Shown: positions 35,728-45,733, counted from the first letter of the stretch. The stretch is DNA of 53,321 nt from Dehalococcoidia bacterium UBA6495 (GCA_002435305.1 DJMH01000055.1:1-53321); one strand, 5' to 3'. Program-made: numbers and translations. The notes: generated from the letters alone by a model not told the origin.

Positions 35728-36564
35728 TTAAATAAAACTCCGACCTACATCTTCCAAGATATTATTAATATCTTCCCTAAGAATCGAAGAGGCATTTGCA
35801 GCGGCCGGTCCGAAGTTATTCAAATCAGACGAGGCATAGATAATTCCTCTTGAAGAACTTACCAGTAATCCATGATTTTTCCTACCAAGGCCTGCCCTAA
35901 CTGATGCTTCTAGGTCTCCTGACTGCGAGCCGATTCCAGGGACCAATATAGGCAGTTCCCCGACTATATCCCTTACAATTTTCAATTCCTCAGGATACGT
36001 AGCTCCAACTACCAATCCCAAATTGCCTTCATTGTTCCAAGAAACGCAATATTCAGCAATAACCTGAAAAATCTTCCTATCTGCAGTTCCCTTTATAACA
36101 AGATCCTGTAGCTGATAAGCATCCGGGTTTGAGGATTTACACCATACAAAAACCCCGCGGTCTGTATATTTAAGAAATGGTTCAATGGAATCAAATCCTG
36201 AAAAAGCATTGACTGTAACTGCATCGAAATCCCAGATCTCAAACATAGCATAGGCATATTTAGAGCTTGTAGGTGCTATATCACCCCTTTTTGCGTCCCC
36301 AATTATTAGAACGTCGGGATAATTGGATTTGATATGATCAATCACTTTTTCCAGAGACTTTAACCCTTCTAAGCCAAATGCCTCAAAAAAACCCATATTG
36401 GGCTTATATGCCGCAGTAAAAACCTCAGTGTGATCAATGATTAGCTTACAAAACTCAAAGACATCCGATATTGGCATCTTGTCAGGATCTGGGTCCAATC
36501 CTATGGAGAGGAGTGATCTTTTTGAAATGGAAATCTCTTGCAGTGAATCAGCGAATTTTGTCAT
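35728..36564 (-). CDS. pyrF: Orotidine 5'-phosphate decarboxylase, type 2
   Basis: The 278-residue protein has LSIGLDPDPDKMP at the start, AYKPNMGFFEAFG, the catalytic IIGDAKRGDIAPTS (Lys and two Asp), VPGIGSQSGDLEASV and ASSDLNNFGPAA. This is the longer type 2 form. It converts OMP to UMP, the last step of de novo pyrimidine synthesis. No other pyr gene is nearby. Confidence 0.93.
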   Translation of the reverse strand: MTKFADSLQEISISKRSLLSIGLDPDPDKMPISDVFEFCKLIIDHTEVFTAAYKPNMGFFEAFGLEGLKSLEKVIDHIKSNYPDVLIIGDAKRGDIAPTSSKYAYAMFEIWDFDAVTVNAFSGFDSIEPFLKYTDRGVFVWCKSSNPDAYQLQDLVIKGTADRKIFQVIAEYCVSWNNEGNLGLVVGATYPEELKIVRDIVGELPILVPGIGSQSGDLEASVRAGLGRKNHGLLVSSSRGIIYASSDLNNFGPAAANASSILREDINNILEDVGRSFI

Positions 36565-36596
36565 GTTGTCTTATATATAGGCCGTTGCTAAGTTGC

Positions 36597-37079
36597 TTAA
36601 GATCTTTTTTTTACCAAAAATTTCCGTCTCAAGGTAAGTACTTTTTCCCCCTTTTGGTTTATTCCTCGACTCTCAATATAAACTGTACCTCGGTCATGTC
36701 TAGTCTGGGATGCAGTCACTTGCAAAACCTCACTTTCGGCATAGATAGTATCACCGTGAAATGTAGGTCCATCATGTGTAACAGATTCGTAAAGTAAGTT
36801 AGCTATAGCTTTACCTGAGGTTTGTCGAACGCTCATACCTACCACCAAACTCATCACCAGCAATCCATTTACAAGAGTTTTACCGTGTTGGTGTTCTGAC
36901 ATGTAATTCTCATCTGTGTGAAGAGGGTTATCATTCATTGTCAATAAAGAAAATAAATGATTGTCCATTTCTGTAATGGTTTTACCTGGCCAATGCTTAA
37001 AAATTTGGCCTGAAGAAAATTCCTCGAACCAACCTCCAAAACTGTCCCTAGAATCGACAATAATTTTTTTCGAAGTCAT
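36597..37079 (-). CDS. MaoC-like (R)-specific enoyl-CoA hydratase/dehydratase
   Basis: The 160-residue hotdog protein has ITEMDNHLFSLLTMNDNPLHTDENY, the hydratase-2 motif with the catalytic Asp and His, and GKTLVNGLLVMSLVVGMS, the central helix. Sequence resembles mesaconyl-CoA/beta-methylmalyl-CoA hydratase-type MaoC proteins. It follows the acyl-CoA dehydrogenase by 19 bp, consistent with hydration of that enzyme's enoyl-CoA product. Exact substrate unknown. Confidence 0.82.
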   Translation of the reverse strand: MTSKKIIVDSRDSFGGWFEEFSSGQIFKHWPGKTITEMDNHLFSLLTMNDNPLHTDENYMSEHQHGKTLVNGLLVMSLVVGMSVRQTSGKAIANLLYESVTHDGPTFHGDTIYAESEVLQVTASQTRHDRGTVYIESRGINQKGEKVLTLRRKFLVKKRS

Positions 37080-37098
37080 TTTAATCCCTGTTCACTAA

Positions 37099-38259
37099 TC
37101 AATCTGAATATTTTTCAAGCAACCGTCTGGCAATTACTAGCTTCATAATCTCATTTGTTCCTTCGCCAATGATCATGAGAGGCGCATCCCTATAATATCT
37201 TTCTACCGGCAAATCTTTTGTATAACCCACCCCACCATGAACTCGCATAGCCTCCATAGCAACCTCACCACAAACCTCGCTCGCAAACAATTTCGCCATT
37301 GCAGCCTCAAGGTCATTCCTTTCGCCTGAATCTTTCTTTCTTGCTGCGTCATAAACCATTAACCTAGCTGCGTGTACTTTTGCAGCCATTTCAGCTAACT
37401 TCAACTGAATCGCTTGATGCTCTGATATTGGTTTGCCAAAAGCCAAGCGTTTTTTGGAATATGTCACCGAGGCCTCTAAAGCAGCTTGGGCCACACCGAC
37501 AGCTCTAGCAGCAACATTTATCCTGCCAGTCTCTAATCCATTCATTACTTGGCCAAAGCCACGACCCTCCTCTCCTCCAATTAGGTTGTCCGAAGGTACC
37601 CTGCAATCATCAAAGATCAACTCGCAGGTATCCAAACCCCTATAGCCCAATTTGTCCAGCTGTCGACCCACTTTAAATCCATCAGTAGGTTTTTCAAAAA
37701 TGAAACAGCTTATTCCTCTGTGTCTTGGATCTGATTTGGGATCCGTTTTGGCCATTAGTGCGAAGGCGTTCCCGTTATCCCCGTTACTAATAAACATCTT
37801 CCGTCCGTTTATCACATATTCTTCACCATCTTTTACAGCTGTGGTGGATATGTTTTGAGCATCACTGCCAGCTTCAGACTCAGTTAAAGCCAATCCTCCT
37901 CGAATTTCGCCTTTCGCCATTTTAGGCAAAATACGATGCTTTTGCTCTTCAGTGCCATAAACAGAGATTATGTAGCTAAGAATATGATGGGTCCCAATTA
38001 TTCCTGACACACTCATCCACCCTTTACTTAGCTCTTCAAATATCATTGCGAACGTCGTAAAATCCAGGCCCATCCCACCATATTCAGTCGGAATATTAAT
38101 GCCAAACAGCCCCAATTCACACATTATGGGAATTAATTCGTGAGGATATATGTCCTCATTATCATAGGCATTGGCTATTGGTTCCACATCTCTTTTCACA
38201 AAATCTCTAACTAAGGAAACGATCTGTTTGCGAGTCTCTTCAGAAGTTTGTGCGCCCAA
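37099..38259 (-). CDS. Acyl-CoA dehydrogenase
   Basis: The 386-residue protein has the GGLALTESEAGSDAQN FAD block, RKMFISNGDNGNAF, and GEGTNEIMKLVIARRLL with the catalytic Glu366 in its usual C-terminal place. It oxidises an acyl-CoA to the trans-2-enoyl-CoA with ETF as acceptor. The paired MaoC hydratase suggests branched or carboxylated short acyl-CoA breakdown. It is 21 bp after argG, so it may be read from the arginine promoter. Confidence 0.88.
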   Translation of the reverse strand: MGAQTSEETRKQIVSLVRDFVKRDVEPIANAYDNEDIYPHELIPIMCELGLFGINIPTEYGGMGLDFTTFAMIFEELSKGWMSVSGIIGTHHILSYIISVYGTEEQKHRILPKMAKGEIRGGLALTESEAGSDAQNISTTAVKDGEEYVINGRKMFISNGDNGNAFALMAKTDPKSDPRHRGISCFIFEKPTDGFKVGRQLDKLGYRGLDTCELIFDDCRVPSDNLIGGEEGRGFGQVMNGLETGRINVAARAVGVAQAALEASVTYSKKRLAFGKPISEHQAIQLKLAEMAAKVHAARLMVYDAARKKDSGERNDLEAAMAKLFASEVCGEVAMEAMRVHGGVGYTKDLPVERYYRDAPLMIIGEGTNEIMKLVIARRLLEKYSD

Positions 38260-38280
38260 TTTGCTAACTCCTAACTACGG

Positions 38281-39540
38281 TTAAATCGAGTCTCTTAATT
38301 GTCTGTTACCTACGTTTTTGGCGGAAACTCCCAATACATTCAAGAAACCCTCCGCATCCTTGTGATCGTAACCCCCCATAGCTTCCATAGAGCCATCATC
38401 TGTATACAAAGAGAATGGCATTTTTTCTATCGAGTCATCAACAGAATCAAAGAAAATATTGCCTTTGTACAATTTCATTTGAATGCTGCCTGTAACCATG
38501 GATGCCAAGGGAGAAAGGGCGGCCAAGGCTGACGAGGTTGCAGAATCCAACCAGTACCCTTGATATATCTGAGTACTAATTACATTGGATAAATTTGTGT
38601 AAAATTCCCTAGCTCTTCTATCTAAAACGAATTGCAAAAGATATTCCCAACTTTTGCCAAGTAATTCCATACCAGGAGATTCATATATACCTCTCGATTT
38701 AATCCCCACAAATCTATTTTCTATCACATGAGTTCCTATCCCCACACCGTTTTTGCCGGCGATGGAATTAGATTCTTGAAACATTTCTATCAAATCCAAC
38801 TCTGATCCGTTCAAAGCGATTGGAATCCCTGCGTTCCAATCGATGGTCACGTATTCGGGTTTATCCGGTGCATCCCAAGGCCAAACTCCCATACCAGGTT
38901 CCACAAAATCAGGGCTAATTGAAACGTCTTCGAGGTCACCAGCCTCATGAGTCAAACCTAAAAAATTCGCGTCGGTAGAGTAACGGGATTCCCGAGCCGA
39001 CCTTATCGGTAGATTATTCAGCTCACAGTAATCGATCATTTGTTGTCGTCCTGGAAATTTATCCAGGAATTCTTGATCTCTCCAAGGAGCATACACGTCC
39101 ATTCCCGGCTGTAGCATGTTGCTAGTCAGTTGAAACCTAACCTGGTCGTTCCCACGGCCTGTGGCTCCATGAAAAAGAACGTTTATATCATTGTCTTGGA
39201 GCTTTTCCAAAATAGCCTTAACAGTGATGGGACGAGCAATCCCAGTAGTATTCCAATAGCCACCTTCATACCTTGCCTGGGCCTGCAATACTTTTAAGCC
39301 TGCTTGAGCAAGCATTTCTTTCCCAGGCACTATGGTCGCCTCAGAAGCCCCGCAAACCATCATTCGGTCTGCGACAGCCTGTAAGTTTTCCTCATCAGGT
39401 TGACCTAGATCTACTGTAAAACAGTGAACATTAACACCATTCTGGTGCAGCCAGTGTGTGACAGTACAACTGTCTAGACCACCGGAAACAGCTCCCCCAA
39501 AAACTGAGGACCCCCTATCGTATATATCCTTCCAATTCAC
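38281..39540 (-). CDS. argG: Argininosuccinate synthase
   Basis: The 419-residue protein has the PP-loop VSGGLDSCTVT (ATP pyrophosphatase motif near residue 20), FHGATGRGNDQVRF (aspartate/citrulline contact) and IGTHVIENRFVGIKSRGIYESPG. It joins citrulline and aspartate with ATP to argininosuccinate. The loop reads SGGLDS rather than the more common SGGLDT. It is part of the arg cluster; argH and argC are not in the window. Confidence 0.92.
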   Translation of the reverse strand: MNWKDIYDRGSSVFGGAVSGGLDSCTVTHWLHQNGVNVHCFTVDLGQPDEENLQAVADRMMVCGASEATIVPGKEMLAQAGLKVLQAQARYEGGYWNTTGIARPITVKAILEKLQDNDINVLFHGATGRGNDQVRFQLTSNMLQPGMDVYAPWRDQEFLDKFPGRQQMIDYCELNNLPIRSARESRYSTDANFLGLTHEAGDLEDVSISPDFVEPGMGVWPWDAPDKPEYVTIDWNAGIPIALNGSELDLIEMFQESNSIAGKNGVGIGTHVIENRFVGIKSRGIYESPGMELLGKSWEYLLQFVLDRRAREFYTNLSNVISTQIYQGYWLDSATSSALAALSPLASMVTGSIQMKLYKGNIFFDSVDDSIEKMPFSLYTDDGSMEAMGGYDHKDAEGFLNVLGVSAKNVGNRQLRDSI

Positions 39541-39551
39541 CTCTGCCTCGT

Positions 39552-40748
39552 CTATTTTGAAGCGTTCGCCAGTCCGGTTTCCAATCTGGACAAGGCTTCG
39601 TCTATTTCTTCTTTAGTTATAGTCAAAACAGGCATAAGTCGAATTGCATTTGGCCGCATAGGGTTCATTAAAAGACCAGCCTCGTTACTTGCCGCAATAA
39701 CATCTGGAGTGATATCAGAATCAAATTCAACTGCCCAAATCAGACCCATCCCTCTAACATCCGTTATAAATTCATTATCCGATTGTATTTTCCTGAGCCC
39801 TTCCCCAAGATATTCGCCCATTTTTGCCGCGTTTTCAGGTATCTCGTTATCAATGATATATTTTGTTGAAGCATGCGCTGCAGCACAAGTCAGTGGGTTT
39901 CCTCCAAAAGTGGAACCATGATCACCTGGGTCAAAAGCGCAGGCAGAATCCTTGGCCAAAAATGCTCCTATTGGAACACCACCGCCTAGGCCTTTTGCGA
40001 GAGTAATGATGTCAGGTTCAACTCCGAAACTTTGGTATCCGAACAAGGTACCCAACCTACCCAAACCAGTCTGTACTTCATCAAAAATCAGCAGCATTCC
40101 ATTTTGATCGCACCAGTCCCTTACTCCCTTTAAATATTCAATGGAAGGAATGTTTACTCCCCCCTCCCCTTGAACAGGTTCAATCATCACGGCAACAGTA
40201 TTGTCGGTTGTAGCCTCTTTGACCGCATTTAGATCATCGTATGGGACATGTGAAAATCCAGTAGGAATAGGCTGGAAAAGCTCTTGATAATGCGGCTGAC
40301 CCGTGGCTGATACATTCATCATGGTACGACCATGAAATGAATTGAGAGCGGTTATTATGTGGTAAGCACCGTCTTTGTGTTTTTTCCCGTATTTTTTTGC
40401 TAATTTGATTGCACCTTCGTTAGCTTCTGCTCCACTATTACAGATAAATATTTTGTCTAGGCAACTATTCTCAACTAAAATTTCGGCCAATTTTAACTGA
40501 GGGATGGTATAAAACTGATTTGAAGTCTGAACCAAGGTTTTTGCCTGCGCAGCTATTGCTTCGGCAATAACTGGATTTGAGTGGCCTGCGTTATTGACGG
40601 CCCAACCAGAGGTGAAATCCAAGTACTCTTTCCCTTCGACATCCCATACTCTAGCGCCTTCTCCTTTCTCAAGTACCATCGGCTGTCGCCTAACAAGAAA
40701 CATGTAATATTTGCTTTCGAGTTCTTTCCACTCCGCAGTGCTAGTCAT
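39552..40748 (-). CDS. argD: Acetylornithine aminotransferase
   Basis: The 398-residue class III PLP aminotransferase has NSGAEANEGAIKLAKKY, the SFHGRTM block, IFDEVQTGLGRLG and TLAKGLGGGVPIGA with the PLP Lys. Position between argB and argG supports N-acetylornithine aminotransferase, converting N-acetylglutamate semialdehyde to N-acetylornithine. A wider ornithine or succinyl-ornithine specificity cannot be excluded. Its ATG lies 1 bp beyond the UPF0182 stop. Confidence 0.9.
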   Translation of the reverse strand: MTSTAEWKELESKYYMFLVRRQPMVLEKGEGARVWDVEGKEYLDFTSGWAVNNAGHSNPVIAEAIAAQAKTLVQTSNQFYTIPQLKLAEILVENSCLDKIFICNSGAEANEGAIKLAKKYGKKHKDGAYHIITALNSFHGRTMMNVSATGQPHYQELFQPIPTGFSHVPYDDLNAVKEATTDNTVAVMIEPVQGEGGVNIPSIEYLKGVRDWCDQNGMLLIFDEVQTGLGRLGTLFGYQSFGVEPDIITLAKGLGGGVPIGAFLAKDSACAFDPGDHGSTFGGNPLTCAAAHASTKYIIDNEIPENAAKMGEYLGEGLRKIQSDNEFITDVRGMGLIWAVEFDSDITPDVIAASNEAGLLMNPMRPNAIRLMPVLTITKEEIDEALSRLETGLANASK

Positions 40749-40749
40749 A

Positions 40750-43539
40750 TCAATCTCCTTTTATTGCCTCTTCCAAGTTTTCAAACAAAGATTCAATCTT
40801 ATCTAACTCAGCTTTCAGATTCCCAATAGAATTTCTGATTTCACTTAACTTACTATCCCCGGCACCCTCTAGATTCACGGGTGTAGATGTAGTTTCCTTT
40901 TTAACATCTTCTTGCATTGCTGCAATGGTGTCTTTCGTACCAGTAATTTGATACAGGGCATCGTTTAGTGAATCTCCCATAACGACCTTGTGCGCTGTAG
41001 ACAAAATCACTTTTTTAAGCTCTGGAAAGCTAACACCTTCTGCCTGTATATATATGGGCTCAGCATAAAGGATACTATTCCCGATTGGAATAACTAGCAG
41101 GTTCCCCCTTATACATGTCGATCCTTCTGTACATCTAAGCGTAAACCAAGCAGAAATGTCTTGATCATTATCTATTCTAGCTTCCACCTGTTCGGGTCCA
41201 TCCACTTGGCGATCCTTAGGAAAATTGAAAGCTATTAATTTGCCATATTCTGGAGCATCACTCCTTGCGGCCAACCAACCAACCATATTGGGCCTTCCAT
41301 CAGGAGTGTATGGGATCAGTTGAACGAATTCTTCTTTTGTCTCCCCTGGAAGCCGCATGATTACGTAGTATGGCTCAAGTGGCTGCAATCCTTCCTGCTG
41401 TCCAAATTTTTCTTGAGGGAAAGCCCATAAGTCTTCATTCCCATAAAAGTGTTGTGGGTTTTCCATGTGGTATTTAATGTATTTCTCGGCTTGGATGGCA
41501 AAGAGTCCTTGTGGATACCTTACATGTGAAATTAAATCGGACGGCATTGAATCACGATCTGAAAATAACGTTGGGAACATGTTTTGATAAGTAAGAGCAA
41601 CAGGATCAGTGGTGTCCCAAAGATAAAACCCTACATCCCCCGTATAGGCGTTCATGACTACCTTAATGCTGTTCCTTATGTAGTTGTAGTGACCCAAACT
41701 AGTCTCGTCTTCATCTGTAGGCTGCGAGTAAGGAAATTTATCCGATGTCGTATAGGCATCTTGGATCCAGTACAACTGATCATTTGCCGCCACTATATAT
41801 GGATCTTTATCCAACTTTAGAAAAGGGGCCAGCGTAGAGATTCTCTCTTCAATTGAACGCCTGTATTGGATTTTGCTATTCTCATTTATTTGACTACTAA
41901 TCAGAATATTTATATCCCTCATTTGCCAGGCATAAATTAACTTTCTAAAATAGGAACCGATCGATACCCCCCCAGACCCCTCGTAACTTCTTACTATTAA
42001 TTCTCCTTCTCCTGTCTGGTAATCCAATTCTTTTGTGTTCGTATCAACTATTACGTAGTCTTTTGTGTTTTCACCGTAATAAATTCTAGGATTCTTGACC
42101 ATTATGTCGGGGGAAGCACCTTGCCTTGAAGATGAAACAGGGATTTCACCATTAGCCGGGATATCCTTTGCGAAAAAAATAGGCCTGCCTTCGGGGGTAA
42201 ATTCTGTGGCTGGACTCATGGCTATACCTATTCCATGGGTGTAAAACAATTTTTGGTTAACCCAGGTTTGTGCTTCTTCTTTTAGCTTTTCTGGTGCAAC
42301 TTCTCTTGCAGCCAACAGCACCTGCCTGTATTCACCATCTATGGTGTATCTATCGACATCAGCATCTTTAAAATCATAATAGGGACGGATTAATTGAATT
42401 TGTTTGTACACGTTGGTTAAAGGCTTGTAATCCCAAAGTCGTATGTTTTCAACGGTAGGAATATTTTCTGCCATCAATTCTGCAGTAATTTCACCTTCTG
42501 CCTCATAGAAAGTCTCCTCGATCGCTTGCAAACCAAACCCAAGTTTAGTGAATTCTATGTTGCGTTCAATATATTTTGTTTCCTTAACAAATTCATTGGG
42601 GTCAACTGAAAATTGCTGAACGACAGAGGGCCAGACTGTTCCAAGCCCAATTATCAAGATTACCCAAACCCCGACAGGAGCCAGAGATAATTTAATTTTA
42701 CCTAGAAAAGATCCTAATAGCATAACAAAGGAAACGACTACTCCGGCTATGGTTAATACCAAATAGGCGGGTTGCCGTGCGTAAACATCTGCGTATGCCG
42801 CTCCGTACACAATACCGTGCTCAGATCTAACCAATTCCAACCAATCAATCCAATACCCAGCGGAGAGGACCAAAATAGCTAGTGACCCTAAAACAAGTAA
42901 ATGGTTACGAAGTGGTGTGGTTAAGGTGAAAGCAGTACCTCGAAGAGTAAAATTCAAAAAGGCCAATGCAGTTGTTGCCAACATAGTAATTACGACGCAA
43001 ACAAGAAGCCAACCTTGAAGAAAAGCATAAATGGGTAATTCAAAAACATAAAAAGAAATATCGTTACCGTGTAAAGGATCTTTAACCCCGAATCCGGCGG
43101 CGTTACTAAATCTCAGGAAAAGTTCCCATTTGGAGGCAACCACAGAGCCGAGTATTACTGCTAAAATAAGAGATACCAACACGCATACTATAACCAGCAG
43201 TTTCTTGATGATCCCTACCATATTCTCTGGAAGGGGAGCGTCTAAGGGACCCGCAGTTTTTCTGTTCACAAAGAAAAGGTTTGCTAAAACTAATGCTAAG
43301 ACAAAAGCAAATCCTACGAAAAATAATATGATTTTAGTCAGAAGAATCGTAATGAAAACATCTTCAAAGCCCATCTTTGAATACCAAAGGTAATCAGTGA
43401 AAATTCCCCTAGCAAGCCATAAAAGCACAAAGATAGGGACGAGAATCAATGCCAACACTATCCATTTTGTCCGCCCGCTAAGTTTGTCTTTAATTGAAGA
43501 CGGATCGAAATCAAATGAGGGAAAAGGGGCACTTGCCAT
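40750..43539 (-). CDS. UPF0182 family large membrane protein
   Basis: The 929-residue protein has seven or so N-terminal membrane helices (to about residue 320), followed by a large extracytoplasmic region and a short coiled-coil tail (residues about 880-925, Leu/Glu/Lys-rich). Recognisable UPF0182 blocks include FTDYLWYSKMGFEDVF, YVDQPAYLVL-like AYADVYARQPAYLVLT, and AWQMRDINILIS. Function unknown; widespread in Actinobacteria, cyanobacteria and Chloroflexota. It is inserted between argB and argD with gaps of 13 and 1 bp, so it must share their transcript. Confidence 0.9.
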   Translation of the reverse strand: MASAPFPSFDFDPSSIKDKLSGRTKWIVLALILVPIFVLLWLARGIFTDYLWYSKMGFEDVFITILLTKIILFFVGFAFVLALVLANLFFVNRKTAGPLDAPLPENMVGIIKKLLVIVCVLVSLILAVILGSVVASKWELFLRFSNAAGFGVKDPLHGNDISFYVFELPIYAFLQGWLLVCVVITMLATTALAFLNFTLRGTAFTLTTPLRNHLLVLGSLAILVLSAGYWIDWLELVRSEHGIVYGAAYADVYARQPAYLVLTIAGVVVSFVMLLGSFLGKIKLSLAPVGVWVILIIGLGTVWPSVVQQFSVDPNEFVKETKYIERNIEFTKLGFGLQAIEETFYEAEGEITAELMAENIPTVENIRLWDYKPLTNVYKQIQLIRPYYDFKDADVDRYTIDGEYRQVLLAAREVAPEKLKEEAQTWVNQKLFYTHGIGIAMSPATEFTPEGRPIFFAKDIPANGEIPVSSSRQGASPDIMVKNPRIYYGENTKDYVIVDTNTKELDYQTGEGELIVRSYEGSGGVSIGSYFRKLIYAWQMRDINILISSQINENSKIQYRRSIEERISTLAPFLKLDKDPYIVAANDQLYWIQDAYTTSDKFPYSQPTDEDETSLGHYNYIRNSIKVVMNAYTGDVGFYLWDTTDPVALTYQNMFPTLFSDRDSMPSDLISHVRYPQGLFAIQAEKYIKYHMENPQHFYGNEDLWAFPQEKFGQQEGLQPLEPYYVIMRLPGETKEEFVQLIPYTPDGRPNMVGWLAARSDAPEYGKLIAFNFPKDRQVDGPEQVEARIDNDQDISAWFTLRCTEGSTCIRGNLLVIPIGNSILYAEPIYIQAEGVSFPELKKVILSTAHKVVMGDSLNDALYQITGTKDTIAAMQEDVKKETTSTPVNLEGAGDSKLSEIRNSIGNLKAELDKIESLFENLEEAIKGD

Positions 43540-43552
43540 GTTATAACCTTTA

Positions 43553-44443
43553 TTAGCCTATTCGGGTACCTAATTTATGACCGGAAACTACATCTTTTAA
43601 AGCTCCTGGGGCGCGACCGTCAACGATTTGCGATATTGCCCCACCCAAAAGAGCCTCAATACAGGCTTCCATTTTAGGAATCATTCCACCATCAATCACA
43701 TGAGATGCAACCAAAGAATCAGCCTGACGCTTTGTCATACGAGAAATCAACCGCTTCGAAGAGTCTAAAACTCCTTCCACGTCGGTAAGGAAAACCATTC
43801 GATCTGCATTAATAGAAGAAGACACATACCCCGCCACAGTATCAGCATTGATATTGAGTAATTTGCTGTGGTCATCTGAATCTGAGTGAATGCCTACTGG
43901 AGCTATCACCGGAATATAGCCAGCTTCCAATATTGCCTCAATTGGGGCCGTATCTACTGACTTGATCTTACCGACATATCCTAATTCAGGATCAGCGATT
44001 TCTGCGCTTACCATATTACCATCAGCACCAGAAATACCAATCGCTCTTCCACCTAGAGAGTTTATGGAGGCGACAATAGATTTATTGATAACTCCAGTAA
44101 GAACCGCTACGACAATATCGAGGCTCTGTGAGTCCGTAACCCTCAATCCATTGACAAATTTAGGTCGAATGCCTTGTTTTTCCATCCATTCCGATATTGT
44201 CTTACCGCCCCCGTGTATTACAACAAACTTTTCTCCCTTTTTTTGTAGTTCCACTAAATCCATCAGGGTAGTGTCATGGTTGCCCAAAGTACTTCCACCA
44301 ATCTTGATAACCGTCAGTGATTGTTTATTAGCTGGAACGTCACCAGTATTCGGTTGTTGATCCACGAACTCATCGTTGCTTTTCATGCTTGGTGATATTT
44401 CCAAACGGTCATCGGGTTGGGAGTGATTTATTTCGCTAAACAT
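43553..44443 (-). CDS. argB: Acetylglutamate kinase
   Basis: The 296-residue amino-acid-kinase-fold protein has VIKIGGSTLG, VVIHGGGKTISEWM, the NGLRVTD substrate loop, NADTVAGYVSS and FLTDVEGVLD. It phosphorylates N-acetylglutamate, the second step of arginine synthesis. The first 40 residues (polar, Ser/Asp/Gln-rich) lie before the kinase domain; an internal start would shorten it. It lies 10 bp after argJ. Confidence 0.93.
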   Translation of the reverse strand: MFSEINHSQPDDRLEISPSMKSNDEFVDQQPNTGDVPANKQSLTVIKIGGSTLGNHDTTLMDLVELQKKGEKFVVIHGGGKTISEWMEKQGIRPKFVNGLRVTDSQSLDIVVAVLTGVINKSIVASINSLGGRAIGISGADGNMVSAEIADPELGYVGKIKSVDTAPIEAILEAGYIPVIAPVGIHSDSDDHSKLLNINADTVAGYVSSSINADRMVFLTDVEGVLDSSKRLISRMTKRQADSLVASHVIDGGMIPKMEACIEALLGGAISQIVDGRAPGALKDVVSGHKLGTRIG

Positions 44444-44453
44444 TTGTTAACCA

Positions 44454-45659
44454 TCAGGTGCTATATGCAGAGTTAAAGATCACATATTCTTCGGTGAGAT
44501 CGCATCCCCAAGCAGTTGCTGCCGAATTTCCAACATTCAGATTTATCCTGAAATCCACTTGTTCAGAATTCATTGCACTTACCACTGCATCTTTCAGGTA
44601 GGGTATTGCGATGCCTTCATGGACAATATGGATATCGCTTATGAAAATATCTATCATGTGTTCCTTGAGCTGGATAGAGCTTTTCCCTAGAGCCATTACC
44701 AATCGTCCCCAGTTAGGATCTTTCCCGTGTACCATCGCCTTCACCAAAGAGGAAGATGCAATTTCCCTAGCGGCTTTACGGGCCTCTTCAGTTGTATGGG
44801 CCCCTTCAACGATGACCTCTATAAGTCTTTGTGCCCCTTCTCCATCTCTTGCCAACTCTTTCGCAAGCTCTGTACAAACATACCTGAGAGCTTCAATAAA
44901 ACTATCAGCACTTGCCGATTCTTCTTCAATCTGTTCAGTTCCTGAAGCACCGTTCGCCAAAACAATTACGGAATCGTTAGTGCTCTGATCGCCATCGACA
45001 TCAGTCATATTAAAGGAGATAGCTACTGATTGCGAAAGGACACTCTGTAAAAAATTTTGATCAACCTCAGCATCTGTAGTAATGAAACATAGCATTGTCG
45101 CCATATTAGGATGAATCATCCCAACCCCTTTCGCCGCACCTCCCACTGTGACAGTCTTTCCATCGTGCATAAATGAAACCGCTCGCTCTTTATGCTTGGA
45201 ATCTGTGGTCATTATAGATTTCGCAAACTCAGTACCACCATCTTCTGAAAGCCTTATATTGACGATATTTTGACGGATCAATGCCATCGGAAGTTCCACT
45301 CCGATCATTCCGGTACTTGCCACATAAAGATCATCTCCAAACACACCAACATGACTAGCAGCTAAGGAAGCCAATTCCTCTGCGTCGGTCAGGCCCTGCG
45401 ATCCTACACTGCAATTGGCACATCCGCTATTGGCAACAATCCCCCTTGAAATACCAGCTTTTTTTCTTTTACGGCTGGCTGTTACTGAAGGTGATTCTAT
45501 GCTGTTAGTGGTAAATGTCGCTGCTGAGTTGGCTGGTCGGTCCGATAAAATTATTCCCAAGTCAGGAACTCCCGCTTCGGTTTTCAAACCTGCGTATGTG
45601 GACCCAGCTGTAAAGCCAGAAGCTGAGGTGACGCCACCCTCATTTATTATTTCTATCAA
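44454..45659 (-). CDS. argJ: Bifunctional ornithine acetyltransferase/N-acetylglutamate synthase
   Basis: The 401-residue protein has GVGMIHPNMATMLCF, where the Thr of MATML is the self-cleavage nucleophile dividing alpha and beta chains, plus GDEDQSTND-like DVDGDQSTNDSV, GKDPNWGRLVMALG and the C-terminal NVGNSAATAWGCDLTEEYV. It transfers acetyl from N-acetylornithine to glutamate, closing the cyclic arginine pathway. The start is a TTG at 45659, GGAG eight bases upstream. A terminator-like hairpin lies in its leader. Confidence 0.93.
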   Translation of the reverse strand: MIEIINEGGVTSASGFTAGSTYAGLKTEAGVPDLGIILSDRPANSAATFTTNSIESPSVTASRKRKKAGISRGIVANSGCANCSVGSQGLTDAEELASLAASHVGVFGDDLYVASTGMIGVELPMALIRQNIVNIRLSEDGGTEFAKSIMTTDSKHKERAVSFMHDGKTVTVGGAAKGVGMIHPNMATMLCFITTDAEVDQNFLQSVLSQSVAISFNMTDVDGDQSTNDSVIVLANGASGTEQIEEESASADSFIEALRYVCTELAKELARDGEGAQRLIEVIVEGAHTTEEARKAAREIASSSLVKAMVHGKDPNWGRLVMALGKSSIQLKEHMIDIFISDIHIVHEGIAIPYLKDAVVSAMNSEQVDFRINLNVGNSAATAWGCDLTEEYVIFNSAYST

Positions 45660-45706
45660 GCTGAGCTCTCCTTATTTCCATCAACCTACCAGCTAGAAAA
45701 GCAGAC

Positions 45707-45733
45707 AAAAAATGGCGGAATATGTCCGCCATT
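45707..45733 (-). terminator. Terminator-like hairpin in the argJ leader (possible attenuator)
   Basis: Read on the minus strand, AATGGCGGA (45733-45725 side) and its complement form a 9-bp stem around a 5-nt loop, followed by a run of T (45712-45707). It lies about 50 bp upstream of argJ, between divergent genes, so it does not end any visible upstream transcript. A TATAAT on the minus strand lies just upstream (about 45751-45756). Confidence 0.55.
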
